A stretch of DNA of 64,000 nucleotides from Leishmania mexicana MHOM/GT/2001/U1103 (lineage: Eukaryota > Euglenozoa > Kinetoplastea > Trypanosomatida > Trypanosomatidae): the NCBI RefSeq assembly GCF_000234665.1, contig NC_018335.1, positions 434,001 through 498,000 on the forward strand, in the 5' to 3' direction. Position numbers and translations under genes: made by a program. Below are positions 42,640 through 51,609 of this stretch, piece by piece (positions within the stretch are counted from its first letter, which is position 1; each line of letters opens with the position of its first letter). The notes under the pieces were generated by a model, which saw only the letters and a list, made by a program, of their open reading frames with translations, searched no databases and was not told where the DNA came from.

Positions 42640-44241
42640 ATGGGTGGGCCACCGGGGTCACAGGTGTCGCAGAAGAAACCAAACCGACCACGGCACAAAC
42701 AACAGGAAGGTGTCAGCGAAAATGGTGCCAGTGCCAATGGAACAACGGCGATCGTCTCTTCCAATGGCTGCCGCGTCGCAGCTATGCAGGCTGCTGCGTC
42801 GTCGTCACCGTTTCAGCCACCACGCCAGCCTAACGTGTACACCGACTGTGCGCCGCTGCGAGAGCTGTACGACCAAGTTCGACTGAGCGAATGTGGCGCC
42901 CACGACAGCGGTGTCAGGGGCGGTGGTGGTCGACAGCGAAAGCGGGAGGGAAAGGGGCGTCCCATCACGCTTCAGCAATCATTCAACGAATTGCCGTACC
43001 CGCGTGGGATAATGAATAACAGCAACTTCTGCTTCATGAATTCGATGCTGCAGGCACTCATGTTTATTCCCCCCTTTGCGCAACTGTCCGTCTCCGTCAG
43101 CTGTGATGCGCAGGTACGCCAGCTGTGCCCCACACTGGCGACTCTTGGAAAGTGGACACTTCAGTACTGGAAGCCCGGTTTCACGCGGCTACCGATGATA
43201 GCCCCAATGTTGATGCCACGCATGCCTGCGGGCGCCAAGAGCAGTAATAGCGGCGCTCCTCGGTCGGCCGTGATCCCCACGTCGCAGCGGATCCTTGACG
43301 GCTCTGTGCAGGAGGACGCGCAGGAATTTCTCCAGAAGTTGCTGGAGCGTGTGTATGAAGAGCTGGTGAGTCTCGAGGAAGCTTTTCAGCAGGCCGACGC
43401 GTCTGAGGCAGCTACGGAGAGCGATATGGGGTCGAATGCCCCTGCTGTCGCGGCGAGCAGCGCCAGTGGTGATGACCGCACCGATGCTCGAGACGACGCC
43501 ACCACCTCGACCTTCCAGAAGAAGGGCTGGACGTTTGTGAAGGGAAAGGAGAAGCTGGCGGTGCGGGAGTACGAGGATGCGCAAGGGCAGTCAAAACTAA
43601 TGGCCAGTATCTTTGGTGGCACGCTGGAGAGCCACTTGCAGGGGAAGCAGCGCCAGCGCAACCGTGTGTCGGTGCTCATCGAGAAGTACTACTGTCTCCC
43701 CGTCGACGTTGGCTTTGCGCCCGAGTGTACGGTTGAGCAAGCTCTCGAGCGGACCTTCATGACAGAGCGCATCTATGACAGCGAGCATGAGCAGCACCTC
43801 AAGAAGACGCTCCGCCTCGGTCATCTGCCCTCTATTCTCTTTCTGCAGCTGCGCCGCTGGGCCGTGACGCGCGAGGGCGAGCTCGTGAAGCTCGACAACG
43901 TTGTGCGTATCAAGCGCACCTTGCTGATTCCCCGCACCATCTGCGGTGATGAGACCCTGGGCAACACAGAGCGAACGTACCGTCTCTTGTCAGTGGTGTG
44001 CCACCGCGGTGACGCCGTTAGTCGGGGGCACTATGTCACCTACTTGGTGCACCACGCCGCGACCCCAGCGGTCCTGAAGGTGCAGTCGAGTGATCCGGGC
44101 AACAAGGACACTGCGATCCTGCGCTCGCCGCCTGACACGGCGACAGTGATTCTCTGTAATGACGCCAACATTTCTGTGTGTCCAGCAAAGAACATGGAAA
44201 AGGAGACCATGTACTTTCTCGTCTACCAAAAGACAAGCTGA
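42640..44241 (+). CDS. ubiquitin carboxyl-terminal hydrolase (USP, peptidase C19)
   Basis: A 533-residue deubiquitinating cysteine protease. The Cys box is GIMNNSNFCFMNSMLQAL with catalytic C131. The QEDAQEFL motif near residue 225 is classic for USPs. The His box SRGHYVTYL has catalytic H464, and NDANI near residue 505 probably supplies the third residue. The disordered N terminus (about 100 residues) has no zinc-finger domain, and an insert of about 60 acidic or Ser-rich residues splits the catalytic fold, as in USP10-like enzymes. The Cys box has Ser where most USPs have Gly (NNSN for NxGN), which need not abolish activity. Cytoplasmic or nuclear location cannot be decided. Confidence 0.93.
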   Translation: MGGPPGSQVSQKKPNRPRHKQQEGVSENGASANGTTAIVSSNGCRVAAMQAAASSSPFQPPRQPNVYTDCAPLRELYDQVRLSECGAHDSGVRGGGGRQRKREGKGRPITLQQSFNELPYPRGIMNNSNFCFMNSMLQALMFIPPFAQLSVSVSCDAQVRQLCPTLATLGKWTLQYWKPGFTRLPMIAPMLMPRMPAGAKSSNSGAPRSAVIPTSQRILDGSVQEDAQEFLQKLLERVYEELVSLEEAFQQADASEAATESDMGSNAPAVAASSASGDDRTDARDDATTSTFQKKGWTFVKGKEKLAVREYEDAQGQSKLMASIFGGTLESHLQGKQRQRNRVSVLIEKYYCLPVDVGFAPECTVEQALERTFMTERIYDSEHEQHLKKTLRLGHLPSILFLQLRRWAVTREGELVKLDNVVRIKRTLLIPRTICGDETLGNTERTYRLLSVVCHRGDAVSRGHYVTYLVHHAATPAVLKVQSSDPGNKDTAILRSPPDTATVILCNDANISVCPAKNMEKETMYFLVYQKTS

Positions 44242-44343
44242 TGTCCCCCTCGCCGTCCGGCCCCCCTCCAACCTTGAACGACGACGGTTGGTTTGTGTCT
44301 TGCGTGCGTTTTGTTGTTGTTGTTGTGCGTCGCGTCTGTGTGT

Positions 44344-44402
<59 letters not shown>

Positions 44403-45313
44403 CGTTGCTGTCGGGCAGTGGTTTGAACTTCCTGTGTGCTCGTTCTCGCCTCATAACAAAAAAAAAGTATTTTTTTTCTCTCCTTTCTTCGTTGTGCCTT
44501 CACGGCTGTTTTAACTGCCACATACATCGTGTACCTGTATTCACGTTTCTTCCCCACCCCTTCCCCTCCCCCTCTGGTTGGACCTGCACGTTCGACAAAG
44601 CATCGCGCTCTTGCTGAGGGAGAGATGACGCGACCGCTTTCCGCACGTTTCCCTTCTGCTTGCTGCGCAGCTCGTTTGCTGCTTCTCTCCTCACATGAAA
44701 TCACAAAAAGGAGAAGGCGTGATGTTTTGCTCGCTCGCTCTGCCGCGGCGAGTGTTACGGTCAAGGGGCGCTATGCACACAGAATGGTCTGTGTGTGTGT
44801 GTGTGTGTATCTGCACAAGTGTTTCTGCATGTTGCCGCTGCTCATCAATCTCGTCTATAGTGTCTCCACTTCTCCTCCCCCTACCGGCCCACACTACTTC
44901 ATGTGGATATTCCACCCCACGCACACGCCTTTTCGACGCAAACCGGCAAACAGTGCCGCACATTTTCTCGCCTCTCCGCGCTCAATCGTTGGGCCATCAG
45001 GTCGCCTCGACTCTAGAACACCGTCTCTTCCTCGTTGTCCCGTTCCGTCTCTGTTTTTCTTTGCGCGTGTGTGCTCTAACCGAAGTTCGAGGAGCCTTTT
45101 GGTTGTGTGTGTGTGTGCTCGAGTTTGCCTGGTGTTGTCGTCACAGCAGCTGTCGAATGACGCATACATCACTGCCACTGTAATTCTTACTTGGAAAACA
45201 ACACACGGAAAAGACCACAGACATCGGCGAGGTGGAAGCGCAGCCGCGGGTTTCATCTCCTCCGCTCCCACCGACTTTGCTTACTTCCCGCTTTGCAATC
45301 CCGTGAAGGCATC
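44242..45313. other. intergenic region with a long TG repeat
   Basis: Holds a (TG)n tract at 44337-44400 and further short TG runs. No gene is supported; open frames through the repeat are artefacts of its composition. Confidence 0.6.
44337..44400. repeat. (TG)n microsatellite, about 64 bp
   Basis: Almost uninterrupted TG dinucleotides with one early TC interruption; the longest simple repeat in the window. It lies in the presumptive 3'UTR of the ubiquitin hydrolase. Confidence 0.95.
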
Positions 45314-46750
45314 ATGTCCACGTTTGCCCTTGAACCTTTGCCGCTTTTCCAGCCCATCACGGCCACGTCAGAGGAGCGCATCACGCAATTTTTGGAGACG
45401 CTGAGGGCGCAGCACAAGTCAGGCCTTCCGCTGCTCTTCCAGCGCGCCTGGAATCGCGGCACATCGGACTTGCCCACCCCGCAGAATGACCTTCGTCTTC
45501 TGGCATACGCCTTCCTCGTCGCGCGACACTGGAGCGTGGAGAAAGCAGTGAAGATGGCTAACGGTGCGTGTCTCTTCGTCGAGAAATTCTTCACCGGCAA
45601 TGAATGGTTCTTGCCGTCTGCCTTCTCGATTCGCGGCTACGATCAGACCAGCGTGGCGGCATGGACACAGCAGCCCTTCGGAACAACGAACACGCCGCTC
45701 TACCGGTGCATGCAGGCGATGACGCCACTGGTGCATGGTGGGTTTCACTACTGGGACCGCCGTGGCCTGCCGGTGGCCTACTGGCTTGTAGGACGCATGG
45801 ATACGCACTCGCTCCTCCGGAAACTGAAGCCGCAGGTCCCGGTTGGCACCACGATCGAAGAGTTCTTCCAGCTTTTTGGAGGCGGCATCATCGAGACGGG
45901 CTGGGCACTCTGCAGGTACCAGGACGCCGTTCTCACAGCCCACCCGCAACCCGGGATCGACATGGGCGCGCCGCGCCGCAACTTCTGCACCATCGTCGTG
46001 GACTGCAAAGGGCTAAACTATAGGATTATCGACAGGCAGCTGCTGGAAAAGACAAAGGCGACGCTGCAGCAGATGCACTGCGTGTTTGCCGACTGCATCC
46101 ACCGTATCATTGTCGTGAACTGCCCGCCGATGGTGAAGTTTGCTTACAGACTCCTGAAATCTGCCATCGGCGAGGGTGTGCAGCAGAAGATCACATTTGT
46201 GTCGCCCGAGAACACGGCGGCGGCGCTCGACAGCGTCGTCGGTCTGGAGCGTGTGCCGGCCTTTCTTGGCGGCCACTGCCATTGTGAGGGCGGCTGCATC
46301 GCCTCCTACAACCCGAACGCCACCTTCACGACCGCGGAGGTTGACGACGAGGGTGACGCCACGACGGAGGACATCATCGTTGGCCCTGGCAAGAAGCATG
46401 AGAGAGTGTTCGAGCTGCAGCAGGGCGAGGAGGTGATTTGGGAGTTCTCGACGACGAAGGGCACCGATGTACGCTTCTCCGTCATGTTTTACCCGAAGCA
46501 GCAGGGCGTGACGGCGCAGTCGAAGGGTGGAAAGGTGAGGGTACGCATCGACAAGTCAGCGAAGCGCACAACGACCGAGAACCCGGTGGTGAAGCAGGAG
46601 AAGCTGAAGGATGGCGCAGACAGCTACATGGCCCCTGAGGACGGCATTCTGCAGCTCGTCTGGGACAACTCGAAGTCGATCGTGAGCGACAAGGGCATTC
46701 AGATGCGCATCTACAAGTCGGAAGCAATGATGGAGTCGCCCGATGACTAA
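45314..46750 (+). CDS. SEC14-like CRAL-TRIO/GOLD domain protein
   Basis: A 478-residue protein of the phosphatidylinositol-transfer (SEC14) superfamily. An N-terminal helical part (DLRLLAYAFLVARHWSVEKA, the CRAL-TRIO-N-like region) leads to the lipid-binding CRAL-TRIO domain from about residue 139 (GFHYWDRRGLPVAYWLVGRM) through CTIVVDCKGLNYR to FLGGHCHCEGGC at about 317-328, where the GG-x-C-x-C cluster is typical of the family. A GOLD beta-sandwich (about 363-468) includes EVIWEFSTTKGTDVRFSVMF and ILQLVWDNSKSI. Such proteins bind lipid and sit at Golgi or endosomal membranes. It is the first of a local family: a relic at about 49480-50080 and a paralogue at 51610. Start chosen after a CCCGTGAAG acceptor; the frame is open from 45191. 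Confidence 0.92.
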   Translation: MSTFALEPLPLFQPITATSEERITQFLETLRAQHKSGLPLLFQRAWNRGTSDLPTPQNDLRLLAYAFLVARHWSVEKAVKMANGACLFVEKFFTGNEWFLPSAFSIRGYDQTSVAAWTQQPFGTTNTPLYRCMQAMTPLVHGGFHYWDRRGLPVAYWLVGRMDTHSLLRKLKPQVPVGTTIEEFFQLFGGGIIETGWALCRYQDAVLTAHPQPGIDMGAPRRNFCTIVVDCKGLNYRIIDRQLLEKTKATLQQMHCVFADCIHRIIVVNCPPMVKFAYRLLKSAIGEGVQQKITFVSPENTAAALDSVVGLERVPAFLGGHCHCEGGCIASYNPNATFTTAEVDDEGDATTEDIIVGPGKKHERVFELQQGEEVIWEFSTTKGTDVRFSVMFYPKQQGVTAQSKGGKVRVRIDKSAKRTTTENPVVKQEKLKDGADSYMAPEDGILQLVWDNSKSIVSDKGIQMRIYKSEAMMESPDD

Positions 46751-47626
46751 AGCAGTTGAGTACGCGATGCATGGCGTGCATTTCACCTTCTCTGTCGCTG
46801 TTGTGGTCTTTCTCGAGTCCCTCCCGTGTGCACGTGTCTGCGTGTGAGATATGTGTGTGGGTGTGTAGTTCATTTGGCACTCTCAGCGCCGTCCTGGATG
46901 CGGGCAGCTACCCCCCCCCCCCCCACACACACAACACCCTTTCATGCGACAGGCTTTCAGTCAAGGGTCGGAAACGGAGGCGCACACCGAAACAAACAAG
47001 CTGCGCCGATGCCAGGGCGGCATTTTTCCACTGGTTGACCATGGGGTGCGATGCTGCGTCCTACCTCTCCCCCCCCTCCATTCGTGTAGATGTGTCTCCT
47101 CCTTCAGCTTGGCAAGTTCGGCCGTTTTCGCTGTGTCTCACTTCCGTACACGCCAACCGCCGTCTTGCACGCGTCCCCCCTCCTCCCCCGTTCGCCTTAC
47201 GTCTTCACGAGTGTCTCTTTCTGTAGCGGCGTACTTCGCGTTTTTTTTCCTTCGCGGCTAGCGCGTGAGAACACACGCATACAATGAAAAGGCCCTTTTG
47301 TCATGAACCGGTGAGGGACGCGGCGTCGCATGCCTTGGGTGTACATGTGTGTGTGTGCGGTGCTTTTGCTGGCGGCCCGCGCGCGTGAGTCACCTCCTTT
47401 GTGTTGTTGTTTAGTGTATGTGTGAGGGTGTGTGGTCTGATCTTCAAACGTCCTTCTCGCTCTGTGGACCATGTTGGGCATGTATGATATGAGGTGTCGC
47501 GGTGTTTTCTTTTGTGGAGGGAGGTTTGGCGGTTTTGTGTGCCGTGTTCCGTGCAACGTGCAGTGTCTTTTTTTTACTTGTTAGTTTCCCAGTTGCATTA
47601 CGGAACGCAGGGGCTTGAAGGAACTC

Positions 47627-47927
47627 GGGTGGGGGGATGCACGGCATCCTAGCAGGTTGTGCGGGGGTCCCCGAGAGGCCAGACGCGCAGCTGGCGAAGT
47701 GCCTCCTCGCGTTCATCCGGCACGCGCTTCTGCCAGCTCCTATTACCCACACGGCAGACGCCGGACACTTTCCGCCCTCGAGCAGGACCCTGGACGCGAC
47801 TGGCTTGGATGAAGGCGTGCGGTGCACCCACGTGCCCGTCTGACGCCCGAGGCACATCACGTGTGCGAAGAAGGGACGCGAGCAGCTTGTTCGACGCATG
47901 ACCCCGATTTGAGGGCAGGGCTGTTGG
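47627..47927 (+). repeat. 301-bp direct repeat, copy B (SIDER-like)
   Basis: Nearly identical to 13070-13370 and in the same orientation; the copies lie about 34.6 kb apart. Located in the gap following a SEC14/GOLD gene, a position consistent with a 3'UTR element. Confidence 0.88.
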
Positions 47928-48900
47928 AACTCTTCTTGGAGGAATGACACGTGGAAGAAACAAAATGTACGTACATGTGTCCGTGTGCCGTTCTGTGTGT
48001 ATACTGTCTTCTTTTATTTTACTGTGTCGTGTACTGCCCATGTGTTTACGCAACCCTTTTCTTTATTTCGTTTTGTGTGTGCGTGGCCATGCACATCATA
48101 GGTGATCCGCGCTTGTGCGTGTGTGTGTGCGCGTTGGCGAGTGCCTTGTATTCTTCATTGTGACTCTCTTTGATTTTTCCTTTACGACCTCCTTCCCTCC
48201 CCATCCACGTCTCTCCGTGCCTTCATGATGTGCATACCCATTCATGTTTATCACTCTTTCTATTTTTTTTTCTGGCGTGCTCTCCTGCTCTGTGTCGGCG
48301 TGTATACTTGCGTCCACCCGCGCCGAACATCCGTGGCATGAATGACAAGAGTGCTTGGAGATGCGGTGGTGTCGCAAACGAGGGGCATCTCGTTCTCTTG
48401 ATACCTGTACGTCCTTTGCGGCACTTCACAGTGTCCATACTACGCACGCAGGCACGACGTCACAACCGTTGAGTCTTTGCCACTTCCTCTTCTCTCTCGC
48501 TGTGTGTATATGTCGTCACCTCCCCCCACCACCACCACCCCTTTCCTCTTCGCGGCTTCGATTGCGTTTCCTTGTTCGACCCTGCCTTCTTCATGTGTCG
48601 TTGGCCTCCTTTCCTTTCCACGTCCTTTTACGTTTTTTTTGTTGTATGATTACCACTCCGCCTCTCTCTCTCTCCCTCTCCCCAATAAGAAAGAGGAAGA
48701 GGAGGAGGGGGAGAGAGAGGTGGAAGGGGGGGGGAATGGGGCGTGTTCAACGATGTGCGTATCGACTTGATTTCCTTTTGTGTGTGTGTGTGTGTGCGCA
48801 ATTCCCCTAAAGTCCTCCCCCCCTCCTCCAAATCACAAGGTAATCGACGGGCTCTCTGTTTTCCTTCACGGAGAGGTGGGCAAAAACAAAAGAAGGGATT

Positions 48901-49011
48901 ATGGCTCATGAACAGAAAAAAGGCGGCGCCGCTCTGGGTTATCAAGGCTTCGCTCCCGCGACGAAACGAGGCGCTGCGACAAACCCAACTGAAACGAGAA
49001 CAGCCGCATGA
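48901..49011 (+). CDS. possible small ORF of 36 codons
   Basis: ATG to TGA with coding-like codon use (starting MAHEQKKGGAALGYQGF), following a pyrimidine-rich stretch and an AG about 30 bases upstream. There is no homology I can name and the size is small, so it may be chance or the 5' remnant of the decayed gene downstream. Confidence 0.2.
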   Translation: MAHEQKKGGAALGYQGFAPATKRGAATNPTETRTAA

Positions 49012-49479
49012 GAGGCGAGCAGGCTCTCTGTGTTTTCGCTGTCTACCGCCGAGTTCGCGCAGGGTCGCTCTCTCTGTATCTGCAATCACGCAGAGACGAC
49101 ACAGCGAGCGATGACTCTGAAAACTGTCGTGGCATGCGTCATTAGGGCAAGCCTAACCTCACGTTCTCCTCCATGCAGATGATCGTCGAGACACGCCACC
49201 GTCTACCATATTGTGAATAGCCACCCGACCTCTTTACGTACGGGTAATATGACGGCGCTTGTGCCCTGCGGGGGCTCAACAATGATGCAGCGCTTAAAAT
49301 TGTAAGAAGTCCTCGCTGTCTGGCGCCTTCTTCGCTCCTCAGTCGGCTGTCTCTCTCGCTCTCTCCTTCATGTGCTCTCTGACTTCTCCCTACGTTGTGC
49401 AGACACACCGCCACGCACTTCGGCGCTAGTGGTTTCGCTTGCCACCCCCACCCTTACTCATGCCAATGGCGCAGCACAC

Positions 49480-50080
49480 GGCGGCAGGGGCGAACATCGT
49501 CGCACATCACACAACGTGTCACTCTCCTTCTCAGCGATCAATCAACGCACAAAGCTGAGCGTAGCTTTCCGAGAGGTGCGCCCACGCCGCGACGGGGACG
49601 CCTGGAAAGAAGGTGCACCGCTACTCGCGTCTCATGCCAGAGCGGGAGAAGAAAAATCCCTGAGCTCGCGGATCTTATGAACAAGACATTTGGTGCTTCA
49701 CCACAGCAAGTGCTGCGGATGGAGGTCCGGAACCCCCGACCTCGCCAGACGCGCCGACGACGCACAACAAGAAACGTGTGCTCTACTTACCTCTCATTCT
49801 GGCCGGTGACTGGAATGTGCAGAAGACGCTGGGGAAGAAGAAGCGGTCTGTATAGCACCAGAGGGAGAAGATGCTGGACAACGGTGGCGGACCACCGCCT
49901 GCGACATCGGTGCACGGGAGGCACACTGCGGAACACCTCTACTCGACGAACACGCCGACAGAGAGCGCGGGCTCGTCCGTTGCTGTGAAGCCCGGCATGC
50001 TGGCACTCACGTGGGATAACCGCAAGGCGCGGTTCATACTGAAGCGCATGCAGGTGCGTGTGTGCAAGGGAGGTACGATG
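49480..50080 (+). pseudogene. eroded SEC14/GOLD paralogue (GOLD domain relic)
   Basis: Two GOLD landmarks survive in different frames. VSLSFSAINQRTKLSVAF (from 49516) corresponds to VIWEFSTTKGTDVRFSVMF of the neighbour at 45314. PGMLALTWDNRKARF (from 49991) corresponds to DGILQLVWDNSKSI, and RMQVRVCKGG corresponds to the final strand. The first frame stops at 49678-49680. The second frame has a TAG at 49853-49855 upstream of its ATG at 49871. No CRAL-TRIO domain is visible upstream. The relic lies between two intact paralogues, which supports decay of a middle tandem copy; sequencing error cannot account for loss of the whole N-terminal part. Confidence 0.65.
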
Positions 50081-51609
50081 GAGGAGAGAGGGGGGGGGGC
50101 AACAGGAGAATTACATGCTTAGCGCTGAGTAGTGTCCTCTCTGTTCTGTGTGCAGCTTCGGACATGGTGTTTCCTCTTCGCATCAGGACTCGGCTGTTGC
50201 TTTCCACCCCTGTGAAAGGTCTCCTTGCAGCGCCTGCATTTTGGTGTGGTGGTGTGTGTCTCTCTATGGTACTCATTGCAAACAATCGAGTCTTGTGGCA
50301 TGTGTGCCTCCCCAACTGGATTACGTGGAGGGGGGTGCCGCCACCTACGCGCCTCTCCATGGACTCCTTCTCCGTCTCCCTCTCTTCCTCAACGCCGCGG
50401 TGCGAATATTTCTTGTGTATGTTTCGTTGCTTGCTGCCTTGCGGGGTTCGATGGTTTGTGCGCAGGCTCGCGTGGTTTGGCTTCCTCTGCGCCCTATCTT
50501 TGCCTCGCCCTATACTCACGATGACTTGGGTGACCGACTCGTAAAGAAGCCCTATGGGAGGGCGGATTCGAACGGGGCGACATGTGCTCTTCGTCTCTGT
50601 TTTCCACCTGCCCGCTAATGGCGCACGCGCAAAGCATCATTGGAGGGCGCATCGCTGGCTCACTTGATGACTGCCTTACAACCATGCCCTGTCTGCTGTT
50701 ACGGCAGAGGTCGCGGCAGAACGAAACACCTTCGCTTCCCGCATCGATCAGAGTGTCCTCTTTGACGAGCTGGACAACGTTCTCTGTGGTACTCTGTCAC
50801 AGTCTGCATGCGTCTCTCCTTCAGCAGCCTCCTCGCTTCTATCTTTGTTCTCCTTCATGATGTTTTGGGTGCCTTATACCCCTCCTCTGGTGTCCAACCC
50901 TCTTCTCCTTGTTTTACGAACGCTTGCACATGTGCGAGATCGATAGCCCGGCAAGTCGGTGTGCTTCCTGATCCTCTAGTCGCGAGTCACTAACGGCAGG
51001 GGCAATCTGCAAGGACGTGTCGTGCTCCCACTTGTGCACTTTTATTGCATCTATTGGCTCTTTGGGCGGTGTGTCTGCTCCTACCTCTTCGCTTGTGTGT
51101 TTTTTCTTTCGCCCCTGACTCTTTTCCTATTTCTCGTACGTCCGGGACGGTGTCACAACGTGCTTTCGACCGGCACGTATACTCCACCACCACCACCACC
51201 ACCACCCTCTCCCTTTCTCTCACTTTCGTCTTTCTCATCAACTTGCTGAACCTTTGCGCGAGCTACCCATATTGGCGTTGCGCACTCCCTCTCCGTCACT
51301 ACTACAACCGCTGCGACTCTGCTTGTCGTTCTGCGTCCTTACGTTGTCTCGCTTCGCTTGTGCGCACAGGCGCGCGCGTGCGCGCTAGTTTTCTTTCCAT
51401 TTCTTAGTATTCTTCTTCCACGCCACCGGAACTTCATTGCTGCAGCCGCCAACTGCCGCATAACATAGTGGTGGTGTTGGTGTGTGTGTGTGTGTGAGGG
51501 GACGAGTGGGAGGGTATGCCAGCCTCTCAAAAATAAGCACCGCCTTTCTATTCGCATCGGAGAGAGGGGGGGGTATTAGTATTTGTGTGTTGCTCTACTG
51601 CGCTCACAG

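Larger units (their letters stand above)
46751..51609. other. unusually long intergenic region (4.9 kb)
   Basis: Between two SEC14/GOLD paralogues. Holds the 301-bp repeat copy B (47627-47927), a 36-codon ORF at 48901-49011, and a decayed GOLD-domain relic (about 49480-50080). The remainder has TG, CT and C-run low complexity and no supported gene. A six-codon upstream ORF lies at 51516-51536. Confidence 0.65.

Noticed and set aside
49040..49114. VALSVSAITQRR translation resembling the GOLD strand of the relic further right
   Set aside because: Similarity is short and the sequence is simple; not enough to claim a duplicated GOLD fragment.
50540..50610. GGATTCGAAC motif resembling a tRNA T-arm
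   Set aside because: The flanking bases do not pair into a T stem on either strand and no acceptor stem or D-arm fits.
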